The translations under genes and the position numbers were made by a program. A stretch of 64,000 bases of DNA from assembly GCA_949825065.1 (NCBI GenBank), contig OX463844.1, positions 27,065,056-27,129,055 on the forward strand, given 5' to 3'. The notes beneath the pieces are model-generated. The model was given only the letters and a program-made list of their open reading frames with translations. It was not told the DNA's origin and searched no databases. Of the stretch, positions 19,400 to 30,104 are shown one piece after another. Origin of the DNA: Odontocerum albicorne. Lineage: Eukaryota > Arthropoda > Insecta > Trichoptera > Odontoceridae. How positions within the stretch are numbered: the stretch's first letter is position 1; the number at the start of each line of letters is the position of its first letter.

Positions 19400-20185
19400 T
19401 GTCTGAGAGATGTTCATTCGAAAAGAAAAAGAGCTTTGAGATCGATTTTTTTCTTCATCCAATAAATTAATTGTTCTAAATCGATCATAGGGCGGATTAT
19501 TATAATTTAGCATTTGCTGGTGTTGGTCTTGTCGCTTGTTGTGATATACTTAAAGGTAACCTGTGGGTCTACATCTCAATGTTCGAGATATGAGTAGCTT
19601 GTGCAGTTAGAAAGCGTTTGAAGAAACTATCTTTGTGAGGTCTTAACATATCAAAATTTATGATAGTATATGAACACTACACACAGAGATACTCGTACAT
19701 TTAAAAAACGTTAGTCAAATTTCTAACCATATCAACACGGTAACAATTGCAAAGAATGTAATTTGTCAATTATATGTTTTAGTCTGTTGATTTAATTCAC
19801 ACATTAAAACAGATAATTTAAATGCTACCTGTTTTAAATTCTTAGAGTGCAACTGATATCTATTAAACACTTTATTTATTTTATCAAAATCGTATGTTCT
19901 AAATACATATTAATTATTTCAATAGTCGTTTTATACTCCAGTTCGTTCGTCCTAAAGCGGCGGAGACGATGACAGAATTGATATAGATGTGCATACGTGT
20001 ACAATAATTAGGTCGTAAATTAGATTGACTTGAAATTAAGCTCAATAGCTTATTTAGTAACAAAAATATATTGCATACTCATAGACTGCACAAAGACTAT
20101 GGATTCATTTTACGTTTTACCTACGGAGCTGTTTGCTCATTCAGATTTAAACAAAAAAACCTTTGCGCTTTAATATCTATAAATA
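19400..20185. other. no gene recognised
   Basis: AT-rich with no supported frame or repeat. One TACTCGTA word is at 19690. Confidence 0.4.
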
Positions 20186-20189
20186 AATA

Positions 20190-20500
20190 CCATCACTCCA
20201 TTCCATGGCAGGGTAAGCCGTATGAGTTATATCTCAATACACTTCCTTCATCTCTTCTATATCCATACACCTTCTCATGTAACTAACTCTTACGATTTTT
20301 CTGACTTTCTAAATTTCCACATTAGCCTTAAGTTCACATTCATCCCTAATCACCTCATTCCGTATTCTGTCATGCATTGTCACCCCATGTTTTCTTCTCA
20401 ATGCATGCATTTCTACAACATTTATTCCGTATTTTTCCACCTCCACATTTCACTTATTTACATCAAAATTGGCACAAAAATACTGTCATGGATTATCATC
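20190..20500 (-). mobile_element. LINE fragment (family A), antisense
   Basis: Antisense text parallel to other family-A copies (catccatacaccttctcat also near 34843-34862; cattgtcaccccatgttttc complements the tgacaatg block at 15140 and 24750). The long plus-strand open frame here (225 aa from 20222) is an antisense accident. Confidence 0.6.
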
Positions 20501-20510
20501 TTAACAGATT

Positions 20511-20705
20511 TGTATTATATACGGTTCGGTTTGAATATACGTTTGTATTTATTATTATTTTTTATCCACTTTACGCGGATTTCTCCTGTTTCACAAACAG
20601 GGCCTGTTTTTTATACTGTTCGGTTTGAATATACGTTTATTTTTATTTTTTTATCCACTTTCCACGGATTCCTCCTGTTACACAAAGAGGGCCTGTTTCT
20701 AGAGT
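20511..20705. repeat. two ~95-bp direct repeats
   Basis: cggttcggtttgaatatacg and gttcggtttgaatatacgtt begin two adjacent units. Each ends in ttatccacttt...cggatt...cctcctgtt...cacaaa...gggcctgttt. Likely a dimeric short interspersed or tandem element. Confidence 0.75.
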
Positions 20706-20709
20706 TAGC

Positions 20710-21155
20710 TTATTCGTTAGGGAGAATATCAGCCAGGATTCTTCTCAAACTGCTAGGCGGTACCGAAAATATATTCACAGTATTATTCAGCTGGTTTAAT
20801 ATCTTGATAACACGCGTTAGCCATGATATTTGTTCTGTAAGTTGGTATGTAGAACACAGGGTATTTCCTTGCACGACTATATTTATAAGTTACACATAAA
20901 CTTAGTGCTTTTAGTATTGTGGGACAGTTAAACCTACCTTGAAAAACCTTTAGTAGGAATTCTTGCCTTCTTGTTTAGAGGCTTCTATAGTTACACGCCG
21001 TGAGAAGTTCGACGCGATGAATATATTTTGGGTAATCACCCTTTGTTCTGTAATGATTTTTTTGTATTTGTTCTATATTATTTTTATATTTGAGCTGATA
21101 AGGAGCCCAAACACCAGATGCATATTCTCATTTGGTTCTTATTATATAATTATAT
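20710..21155. other. no gene recognised
   Basis: Possibly part of the LINE that follows, but nothing specific can be read. Confidence 0.3.
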
Positions 21156-21159
21156 AATT

Positions 21160-21850
21160 TTCGAAGGATATTGGTACTATTAAATTATCTTGATATTCTC
21201 ATTATAAAACCGAGTAGTTTGTAACAGTCCGATATCAAACGCGAGATATGATTAACAAATGTGAGTCCGACATCAAAGGTTACGCCCAAATATTTTAATT
21301 TAAAAACTCTGTTTAATGCTACTTCTTATATATTATACTGGTGGTGGGCTGGTGCAAATGATCGACTATAGGATACACAGACATATATATTTATATTGAA
21401 CAGGAGATGATTTTTCTCAGTCCAGCAAACTAGAGAGTTTAGGTTTGTTGTAACTGTGTACAGTCGTGAAGTGAATTAATATTTTTGAAACTTTTCAAGT
21501 CGCCAGCGAACAATCAACATGTCGACTTACTTATGGAATTTTGTATATTGTCTATTAATATGAGGAATAGCGGGGGACCTAAACTAGATCATTGTGGTAT
21601 ACAAGATCTTCCGATGAATTCCGCAGAAGATTTGTCCCGGACTGTTATGTATTGAGATCTTTATTTTAGGTACGATGCAAATAATCCAATCAGATTATCA
21701 CTGAAGTCAAAGTTATGCATTTTCTGAAGGAAAATATTGTGATCAACTTTATCGAAAGCTTTCTGGAAGTCTGTATACATTACGTCCGTTTGGAAAAACT
21801 CGTCTAAATTTGATGCAAGCTGCTGTGAAATAGAGAGCTTATTTTCCTAT
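21160..21850 (-). pseudogene. CR1/jockey-like reverse transcriptase, decayed
   Basis: The minus strand, with several stops, reads in RT order: MYTDFQKAFDKVDHNIFLQK, FDFSDNLIGLFASYLK, QYITVRDKSSAEFI, a GIPQGSxLGPLLF equivalent, LIFINDIQNSI, and a decayed FADD box (LFAGDLK). FAGD in place of FADD, plus the stops, make it inactive. It abuts a family-A LINE RT in the same orientation. Confidence 0.8.
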
Positions 21851-21854
21851 CGCT

Positions 21855-22480
21855 ACTTTCCGTTCGATATAACTCTTTCATTATATGAGAAAATACTACC
21901 CAAATAGCAAAATACCTCAACTTGCTCCAATATTTTAATGTTCACCCGTATATCGCAGATATTTTTCCGTTCAAACTTTTTTATCATTATTTCATATTTT
22001 GCAGCATTCATTTTCACATCTTTCTCTTTGCATCTCTCATATCATTTATTTATCTGCAATTCACCTTCGTTCTCTGCCAACACTACCAGGTCATCACTAC
22101 ACAGCCATCTGCATACATTTCCATTTGACATTTATGTATCACCAATTGACCTATGATTCCCTTACACATGAATTGATATAAATATTTAACAACCAGGGTG
22201 ATATAACGTATCCTTGCTTCACCCCTTTCGAAATATTGAATCATTCAGTTAAGGTAACATTTACTATAATACATACTCTACTTACGGCATATAATGACGC
22301 AATATCACGTATTTGTTTGCGTTCAACACCATATTCATTCAACATTTTTCATGGTTTGTCGCTTATCACGCGGTCATATGCTTTTTTCCAAATCCACAAA
22401 CGCACGTTTATTTATTGCCATACATTTTTCCATAAGCAAACAAAAGACAAGCTGGCGTAAAATTATTATTGATCATGGGT
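21855..22480 (-). pseudogene. LINE family A reverse transcriptase core, decayed
   Basis: The minus strand reads an AYDRVISDKPWKMLNEYGVE-like block, then QGYVISPWLLNIYINSCVRE-like text, then DDLVVLAENEGELQINK and a CYLG box near 21900. These are RT domains 3-7 of the LINE whose 3' tail is repeated at 14855, 17445 and 24440. Frame breaks throughout. Confidence 0.7.
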
Positions 22481-22698
22481 CCGATCAATAGAAATTATAA
22501 GAATACCAGAGATTTTTATCAAAAATGTTCCGTGAAAGTATTATGCATTTGAAAACGTTGATTCCATTATATTGTATATGTTAATCTATGTAACTATAAC
22601 ATTAAACTAGTATTTAAGTATTGTTTTCGCACGTCTTAAGAAGGGCTTCCCAACTAATGTATCCCTATAAATATAGAAAAAAAACTAAAATGACTTAC
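22480..22698. other. intron, nothing recognised
   Basis: Short AT-rich stretch following the donor of the exon at 22699. Confidence 0.4.
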
Positions 22699-23061
22699 TT
22701 TCCATCATTAAGTGTACTCATATAAAATCCAATATTGATCCCAGTCATATTTGCATTATATTTTATATGGATTTCGTACTCTCCTTCTGGTATCGTACAT
22801 TTGAGTATCTGGTTTAATAACAAGTATTTCATCATCCCCTTCCATGGAATAGAAAGTTGACTTGATATCGTTGTTAGATTTCTTCAAAAATACCTCCTTA
22901 ATGTTTAACAGATAACTATGAAGTTCAACTGTTGTTCTTGATTTTTTAATTTCAATTTTAATCTTCACTTCACCTTCAAAAGTCGATTCCTCCATGTTTG
23001 GATGAAGTGTGATATTGTAGTAATGTGGTATCACATCGGGGCTTAGTCTGTAGCTAGTATT
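22699..23061 (-). CDS. aminopeptidase N alternative exon B2 (frameshifted)
   Basis: A second copy of the M1 N-terminal domain: NTSYRLSPDVIPHYYNITLH, KIKIEIKKSRTTVELHSYLL, then a frame change near 22795-22805, then IPEGEYEIHIKYNANMTGIN and GFYMSTLNDGK. Acceptor TTTCAG|AATACT, donor GGAAA|GTAAGT. The 5' phase fits the anchor exon at 27255 and the 3' phase fits the shared exon at 11691. The frame change needs one base removed (or two added), so in this assembly the B form is broken; sequencing error or a real null allele are both possible. About 40% of positions look alike with exon A1 by eye. Confidence 0.75.
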
Positions 23062-23123
23062 CTGAAATCATAAAATTAAAAATTAAAAAAAATTGTGTTC
23101 ATAACTAAAACTTAGATATAATA

Positions 23124-24411
23124 GGTTAGTCAAAAAGTTTTGAAAGCGACATCTATGGAGCAGTAGAAAAACCAAAATTTCTACGCCATTTTAATATTTC
23201 ATCTTTCATAAGAACGTACTCAAAATTTCATTTCGATCTGTCAATTCATTCTTTGTTTACAAGCCATTTGAAGTTGACGTGTCAGTGTATTTTTTAACAA
23301 TGGAAAAATCCGAATATCGTGCAGTGATTAAATTCTTTGTTTTGGAAGGTTTATCGGCTACTGAGATCCATGCAAAGATGGTGAAAGTATTAAAGGAGTC
23401 TTCTCCTTTATTTCCAACCGTTCACCGATGGGTTTTGGAGTTTAAGCGTGGCTATACAAGCGTTAAAGACGATCCACGCTCAGGACGTCCAAAAAGTGTA
23501 TCAACACCAGAAATCATAGCGAAAATACAGGATATGGTTTTGGAAGATCATCGATTGACTGTGGATGTGATAGCTGACACCATAGGCATCTCACATGGAA
23601 CAACATGGCATATTTTGGCTGAAGTTTTGGGTTTCAAAAAACTGTGTGCACAATGGGTGCCGCATTTGCTAACAATGCAACAAAAACACGTTCGAATGCG
23701 ACTTTCTGAGCAACATTTGGAGCAACTTCGAAAGGATAAAAAGGATTTTCTGCGTCGATTCATCACTATGGATGAGACTTGGGTCTACCACCATGATTCT
23801 GAATCAAAACAAGAGGCTAAGGAGTGGTGTGAACCAGGCACTTTGGCTCCGAAGCGAGTTCGTGTCCAGAAATCGGCCAAGAAGGTGTTAGCGTCAGTTT
23901 TTTGGGATGCAAAAGGAATTTTATTGATAGATTATCTCCAAACTGGTAAGACAATCAACTTTGATTATTATTGTGACTTTTTGGACCAGTTGGATGAAAA
24001 AAATTGTGAAAAAAGATCCGGTTTGCAGAAGAAAAAAATCATTTTTCATCAAGACAATGCACCTGCTCACACAGCTCAAAAAACCATCGCGAAAATCAGT
24101 GAATTGGGGTATGAATTGTTGCAGCATCCACCCTATTCGTCAGATTTAGCTCCCTTTGACTTTTGGCTGTTCTCACACCTCAAAAAATTCCTTCGTGGAA
24201 AGCATTTTTCATCAAACGAAGAGGTTATAGCCGTCGTAGAGGAGTATTTTTCAGGCCTTCCAGAAAGCCACTTCCGTGATGGGACAACAAAGTTGGTAGA
24301 TCGTTGGACCAAGTGTATTGATCTTATGGGAGACTATACTGAGCAATAAAAGTGATTTCCCCCCAAAAAAAATGTATTTTCATTTCCGCTTTCAAAACTT
24401 TTTGACTAACC
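23124..24411 (+). mobile_element. mariner element, apparently complete
   Basis: 1,288 bp between TA dinucleotides (23122-23123 and 24412-24413). Terminal repeats GGTTAGTCAAAAAGTTTTGA and the complement (TCAAAACTTTTTGACTAACC) match over at least 20 bp. It lies in the intron between alternative exons B1 and B2, on the opposite strand from the gene. Full transposase frame inside; the best candidate in the window for an autonomous, possibly active element. Confidence 0.95.
23300..24349 (+). CDS. mariner transposase, intact
   Basis: 349 aa from ATG 23300 (MEKSEYRAVIKFF); the frame extends upstream to 23279 only through a GTG. HTH region about residues 5-110 (EGLSATEIHAKM, HRWVLEFKRGYTS), linker WVPHLLT near 119-125, catalytic D158 (MDETW), D252 (HQDNAPAH) and D287 (APFDFWLF) with the DD34D spacing. 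C-terminus KCIDLMGDYTEQ. No stop or frameshift; same length and the same catalytic numbering as the transposase at 8974-10023, but a different subfamily judging by sequence and terminal repeats. The usual YSPDL reads YSSDL here. Confidence 0.95.
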   Translation: MEKSEYRAVIKFFVLEGLSATEIHAKMVKVLKESSPLFPTVHRWVLEFKRGYTSVKDDPRSGRPKSVSTPEIIAKIQDMVLEDHRLTVDVIADTIGISHGTTWHILAEVLGFKKLCAQWVPHLLTMQQKHVRMRLSEQHLEQLRKDKKDFLRRFITMDETWVYHHDSESKQEAKEWCEPGTLAPKRVRVQKSAKKVLASVFWDAKGILLIDYLQTGKTINFDYYCDFLDQLDEKNCEKRSGLQKKKIIFHQDNAPAHTAQKTIAKISELGYELLQHPPYSSDLAPFDFWLFSHLKKFLRGKHFSSNEEVIAVVEEYFSGLPESHFRDGTTKLVDRWTKCIDLMGDYTEQ

Positions 24412-24439
24412 TAGTATAATATTATGCCAACAGTTGAAG

Positions 24440-25090
24440 GATGAATTTTTAGAGAAATCGAATTTTGGATTGATACTAAATTGTTTATTGAGTAGTATTT
24501 TTCTCAGATTGATGAAGAGTTACGAAGGATATTCAGCAGCGTATAGTGATAGGAAACAGGGTCAATAGGGTACTAAATCATCTATAATCGAACCGAATAT
24601 GATCAAAATCTACTATGATGAAAGTCCAAGGCAGCATTTGATAACTATCTTTTATACATGGAAGTAGTGAAATATGGATGTGGGTTGAGGCAGAAAGGAG
24701 CCGAATAAATTCTGAAGAAATGCTTGCATTAAGAGGAAAACATGGGATGACAATGCATGACATAATAAGGAATGCATAAGTTAAGAATATACCTATGTGA
24801 AATTACGGCTGATGTTTTAAGTTGGATGAAGAAGAACAATCTGAGATATAATAGTTTGGGCATCGAGAATGAATAACGAAGAAAGACTAACAAAATATTT
24901 TGTGTAAATGTGAGCGAATGGCATGATAGAGGAAGAATATGGTTGGATATTTGGAAAGAAGGAAATGTAAAGTCAGACAAATTGCAAGATTTGCATGAGA
25001 AGGTGTATGAATGTAGCAGAGGAGAAGAATGTGTGTCGCGATATGTCATCTTGGCCTACCTCGAAAGAGAAGCGGTGTGATGGTATGTAA
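24440..25090 (+). mobile_element. LINE fragment (family A), RT end
   Basis: Heavily stopped copy of the same tail: RIFSSV then NRVLNHL-like, then QAFD-like, WVxEAERSRIN-like, MTMHDIIRNA (parallel to 15140 and 62960), VWASRMNNEERLTKYF-like, VLAYLERE and ggtgtgatggtatgtaag. It begins 30 bp after the mariner. Confidence 0.6.
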
Positions 25091-25149
25091 GAGGGGAGAA
25101 AAATAAAAAATTAATATTTTTCCTTTTCAATATATCCACCATTAACTCA

Positions 25150-26335
25150 AAAACACTTTTCAGATGTTTCAATAAGCTTATTTATTACCCACGAAAAAAA
25201 AAGGATTTGCTTTTGCCATCAAAATAAGCTGAAATTGCACTTTTAACTTCTTTATCTTTATTCTATATAACTTTGAAGTTCTCTTTTTCATATTTAGAAA
25301 CAAATAATAGTCAGACGGAGCCAGGTCTGGGCTGTAGAAATGATGATTTGATGTTTGAAAGTCACAGTTATGAAGAGCAGCCAATGCATAATTGCTTTGT
25401 GCACGGGTGCATTGTCACGCAAAAGCTGCACCCCTTTTGTCTATTTTTCTCTGATTTTCTCCTTCGCAGCTTCTTTTAACAGCATCAGCAGACTAGAGTA
25501 GTACTCTCCAATTATTGTGATGCCCTTATCTTTATAATCTATCTGCAGTATGCCTTCCATATCCGAAAAAATTGAGTCATATTTTTTCCAGCCGATTACG
25601 ACACTTTGAACTTCTTAGGGAGTTGTGTGCCTTTTTTATGCCAATGCATGGACTCCTGCTTCGACTTAGTCTCATAATTATGAGTTTCATGTCCAGTAAC
25701 GATTCGGCTAATAATATCATCTTATCTTTGTTGTTTCTGCACAGGTTCAAAAATGTCGTAAAGCATTCTGGGTACCCGCCTTGCACTAACTTTTGACATC
25801 CCTAGATGCTGATGGAAGATATTCAAAATGATTGTAGGTGATACTCCAACTATCTCTGCAAGCTGTTGTTTGTTTAAGCGGACATCTTCCAGCACAAGGG
25901 TTTAAAATTTTTGACGATGTTCAAACAAATGGCTTCAACAGGCCTTCATAGTCGGAGTTCATCTTCAGTCAATTATCTCCCTTGGTTAATAAGACCATGC
26001 CACTTGTAAACCATCGTTTTTTTCCAGTGCAACAGCCCCCGTAAACCGCTAACATATCTTCCAAAATGATTTGAGGTGTTTTCCCTTGTTTTATGAGAAA
26101 CTTAAAGATGGCGCGAATCTCATTTTTTCCATACTAAGGATGTTATTAACATTTGTCCCGTTCACGAAATCAGTTTTCCGGACGCAAAACGGGTACTTTT
26201 GCCCCGTGAAGTAACTTATGACAACTGAAATGACCAAAACCAATCAAGCAAGCGACGCCTTCCACGTTTTCTCCTCTTCATGCGTTCTCGAGTAATAAAG
26301 GAAACAAAAGTGCCCTTTATTCTGGACTACTCTAT
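25150..26335 (-). pseudogene. decayed mariner, nearly full span
   Basis: The minus strand reads, across many stops, KNEIRAIFKFLIKQGKTPQI and MLAVYGGCC near 26130-26030, TMVYKW, then a decayed linker near 25790. It ends with HNCDFQTSNHHFYSPDLAPS and DYYLFLNMKKR (25384-25178). The motif order is that of a DD34D mariner. No matching terminal repeats are left. Confidence 0.75.
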
Positions 26336-26339
26336 GTAA

Positions 26340-27250
26340 TTAAATAATAGCTGCTCTTTTTAAGTTTGTAACTCAATCTAAATTCTCCTGACAAAATCTG
26401 CTTTTTTTATTGATTTAAACATATACGAGTATATATATGTTATATATTTTCTGGTTGAGTGTTTTGGTTCAATAAAATATAAAAATTGATTCCAAGTAAA
26501 AAAAATCTTTATAACATTAGATATTTCTTCATAAAATGAATACTTTATTTATAAATTTCCACAGTGTAAAGAAAAAAATAAATTATCTCAGTATTGGACG
26601 AAAATGAGTAAGCACTATTTTTGAAATCACCATAATCAAAATTATATTATATTACTCGCACATCAAAAGGAAATCTCTTAAATCACATTACCTTTCCAGT
26701 TATAAAAATTTCAAACTATTATACCAAACCCAATGGGTTAAAATTTAAACCAAGTTCTTTTTTTCTAAACTTTTTTATCTCAACATTTTGAAGAAATAAC
26801 ATGTTAATACTCCAAAAGGCGAAAAATATAAATTATCGTAATTTTTTTATGGCGGTTAATAATATTAAAAGAAAATCTTGAAAAGGTCGCTCTTTAAAGT
26901 CACTTAAACTGAGATGAGTAAAACTGAAAGAAACGTGATATATTCGAGAGTTGTATTGGAGACGAATGCACCGTATCCCATGAAGAGCAAGGCGCAACAA
27001 TGTCTCTATCATTCAAGAATTATAGATAACCGAAAAATTTTAGACGGCATATAGGTAAAGAATTCTAACTTACTTTGAACATATTGACATAAATAATAAC
27101 GAAAGTCTGGTAAGCTGGTGATCACAAGGAGAGTCGAGAAAAATGAGTAAGAAGAATGTATTCTGTAAGATGGATCGACCAAATAAAGGATTTAACAACA
27201 TCCTCTTTCAAAAATTAAAATATGGAAATTTGTGAAAAGTACAATGATAC
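26340..27250. other. intron, nothing recognised
   Basis: About 900 bp of AT-rich DNA between the decayed mariner and exon B1. One TACGAGTA word at 26424. Confidence 0.4.
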
Positions 27251-27254
27251 TCAC

Positions 27255-27479
27255 TTCTGATGGACCCGGTGTGGGTGTTGTAGTTGCAAGGGTTGTTGTA
27301 GGGCATTGTGTTGTCGATGTAGATGTATTAAGCGAATCTTCGCAGACTTTGAGTTTGTCGAGAGCATTAGATTTTTCTACTGCCACCGCAATGGTAGCAA
27401 TAAAGAATGAAAACAACAGCACACTAAGAATTGTCACGACTTTGTTTTCCAACGCCCACTGTATTATTTTATTAATCAT
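27255..27479 (-). CDS. aminopeptidase N alternative first exon B1 (membrane anchor)
   Basis: Start ATG 27479 (MINKIIQWALENK); the open frame continues upstream only to a TTG. A short basic/amphipathic head is followed by one membrane segment (VVTILSVLLFSFFIATIAVA), then EKSNALDKLKVCEDSL and a Thr/Pro-rich stalk (TTTLATTTPTPGPSE) ending at donor GAA|GTGAGT. This is the layout of type II membrane aminopeptidases (cytoplasmic N-terminus, anchor, stalk, ectodomain). It joins in phase 0 to exon B2 (NTSYRLSPDV). Confidence 0.75.
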
Positions 27480-27534
27480 TATGATGAAACTGTAACCTTT
27501 AACTAAGTCTATTAACACGGAAGATGACAAAGAT

Positions 27535-27985
27535 TTTTGTGTAAATATTTCGGTTGTGTCGGACAGACGTCCGACAAATTTGGTTTATTTCACAAAATGA
27601 CAGAGTTCACGAATTTCAAGGACACGAGAAGCAATGTTACTCACTGAAAATCGTATTTCATCTGAAAAACGATAGAGCTACTGAAACAAAAGCTTTTGTG
27701 TTATATAAAACACATTGCTCCATGAGGAATATTAATCACATGAGATAATAAAGATCTGTGTAATCAAATCGTAGCAAGTGTAAAAATAAAAATATATCTA
27801 AACCATCATCATTATAAGTATTTATTTGTGACCTAGTTGGATAATTGTCCACTCTGTATATCATATGTATAACGCGTCATGTTGCACTTCAATAGGTTTA
27901 AATAGTAAAAACACATTAATTTGAAGCGCTGCTCAGTAATAACATATCACTCCGAAGCGCCATGTATTTAAATTCATTAAATGCA
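27535..27985. other. upstream region, nothing recognised
   Basis: Region 5' of exon B1 where a promoter would lie if B1 is a first exon. I see no element I can support. Confidence 0.3.
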
Positions 27986-27989
27986 ACAC

Positions 27990-28225
27990 ATAAAAAGCAC
28001 AACTAATCTTCAACCTCAATAATCGAGCCTTCATTTAGACACCACTGAAGTATTCGTAAATACATACATAACTCACAATTCACTATCGTACGTGTTTGAA
28101 ATACTACCGCGCGTGGACAGGCAATAACACTTTTATATATTTATTACGCGATTATTACGAGTATTACAAGACGAACTCTTAAAACAAACTGGGACCCTGT
28201 TTTTAAACCAGGGTAATAAGTAAGT
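27990..28225 (-). mobile_element. SINE body, head missing
   Basis: Shares aatcgagccttc and cactgaagtattc with the SINE at 36235-36490 and the block gaactcttaaaacaaactgg with several other copies, in the same order. It stops at the poly-T/A stretch where the tRNA-like head begins in other copies. Contains a TACGAGTA at 28156 where the copy at 36010 has a plain TA. Confidence 0.6.
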
Positions 28226-28339
28226 AAAATATAAAAATCAAGTAATAACAAGTCTATTTTCCACCAGACCGTTAGCACAGTTTGATTTATATGAAATTGA
28301 ATGAGGTTAGTTTTATTTTTAACTTTTAAATTTTAATGA

Positions 28340-28930
28340 AGTGCTGTTGAGAGAAACATATAGAACGATCCTTAAAACAGTTTCGGGAAAAGAGGTGCGC
28401 TTTTCTCAGACTGCACTGGCAATGCTATTGATAACGTCAATGAATTCCTCTTGATAGAAGCCGATAGGACGATCCTTAAAACAGTTTCGGGAAAGGAGGT
28501 GCGCTTCTCTCAGACTGCACTGGTAATGCTATTGATAACGTCAATGAATTCCTCTTGAGAGAAGCCGATAGGACGATCCTTAAAACAGTTTCGGGAAAGG
28601 AGGTGCGCTCAGAATGTTTGCTCTAACAATGCTGTTTCAGAAGGAAGAGCCGTTGGGAAAAGCCCCAAGGAAAATCCCTAAAACAGTTTCGGGAAAGGAG
28701 GTGCGCTTCTCTCAGACTGCACTGACAATACTATTGCTAACGTTAATGAATTTCTGTTGAGAGAAGCCGATAGGACGATCCTTAAAACAGTTTCGAGAAA
28801 GGAGGTGCGCTCAGAATGTTTGCTCTAGCAATGCTGTTTCTGAAGGAAGAGCCGTTGGGAGAAGCCCCAAGGAAAATCCCTAAAACAGTTTCGGGAAAGG
28901 CCGGACAGACTGTTGGCACTAGCAATGCAG
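28340..28930. repeat. ~104-bp minisatellite with two alternating unit types
   Basis: Six occurrences of taaaacagtttcgggaaa at spacings of about 100-104 bp (from 28366). Type A units continue ggtgcgcttctctcagactg; type B units continue ggtgcgctcagaatgtttgc and include gaagagccgttggga. The order A A A/B then A/B gives a ~203-bp higher-order repeat in the right half. Confidence 0.9.
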
Positions 28931-28934
28931 TTCA

Positions 28935-29424
28935 TAACGTTGAAAAATTATCAAGATTGTTAACGATCAAATAATGAAGCAGGATAATAAGACCCTCAGA
29001 GCCCATTTAAAAAATACTGCTTCTAGTTAGAAATCAAAATTTCAAGCAGATATACTACTGTCTATTAATCTTACGACAGCACGTAAAGAAATGGTAACTT
29101 ACTCTCTTTAATCTTTAATCAACTTAATTAATCTGATCTAAAAAAATCAAACCCAATAGTGAGAACGCAACAATTGGGTGACTCCCATGTATGGTTTGGT
29201 GAATATGTTGATGTTTTTGAGTTCAGGAGGGTCCTTGTTTGGCATTTATTTTATATTGAACTTGACTGGGAGACTGGTTATTCAATTTTGTCTTATTTGT
29301 ATTTTTTTGTGATTAAATTAACTTCGTCTTTTCTAATTGATTGTTTTTTTAGTATGTTTATTTACTTTACATATGGTACATTAGTGATTTCCTGGTTCTG
29401 ATTTTTTAAATAATAATTTTATCT
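28935..29424. other. no gene recognised
   Basis: AT-rich spacer between two tandem arrays; the 80-aa open frame at 29159 has no family signature. Confidence 0.4.
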
Positions 29425-29425
29425 T

Positions 29426-29625
29426 TTTTAGTGAAGGTTATAATGGTTTGTAAAGAGCACTCAAGTGTCGTATACTTTTAGTGAAGGTTATAATGGTTTG
29501 TAAAGAGCACTCAAGTGTCGTATACTTTTAGTGAAGGTTATAATGGTTTGTAAAGAGCACTCAAGTGTCGTATACTTTTAGTGAAGGTTATAATGGTTTG
29601 TAAAGAGCACTCAAGTGTCGTATAC
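29426..29625. repeat. four apparently identical 50-bp tandem units
   Basis: Unit runs from ttttagtgaaggttataatg to agtgtcgtatac. Starts 29426, 29476, 29526 and 29576; I see no difference between copies, which implies a very recent expansion (or assembly duplication). Confidence 0.97.
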
Positions 29626-29629
29626 TTTT

Positions 29630-30100
29630 CAAATAAATAATACGGCTAAGTTGCGACCAAAAATTAGTTAATTGAAGATAATAATGTTGTAAGCACGATA
29701 TTAAATATTTTTGACTAACAATATTTCAAAAACTTGGAAACTTTTACAAAAAAACATTTCAACACCTAAATGATTTAATTGAAATTTTACGTTCACTCTT
29801 TATATATCGAAGAATTGTAATTATTGTTATCAGTGCACATTATTAACACTGAAAACTTTTCCTAAAATAATTTACCACATACAAACGTTTAATCGCATTT
29901 TCGGAATGTCATTAACACAACTAGTTCAGTATATACACAAATTAGAAAATAGTTTCAAATTGAATAAACTGGAATCCAAGTTTTAATGTTGCCACTCACG
30001 AAAAAAAAGCGTTTTAAATAACCTTACAACCGAATTAACTAAATTTCTTAAGGACGCAAATAATAAAAAATCATTGATTTATAACAAAATCATATTGCTT
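29630..30100. other. no gene recognised
   Basis: AT-rich intergenic DNA without a supported feature. Confidence 0.4.
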
Positions 30101-30104
30101 GAAG

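Noticed and set aside
20222..20899. 225-aa plus-strand open frame
   Set aside because: It lies antisense to a LINE fragment and over two direct repeats; Phe/Tyr/Ile/His-rich composition is that of AT-rich antisense text, and no motif or splice support exists.
28340..29625. CRISPR-like array
   Set aside because: The tandem units are contiguous with no unique spacers, and the genome is eukaryotic.
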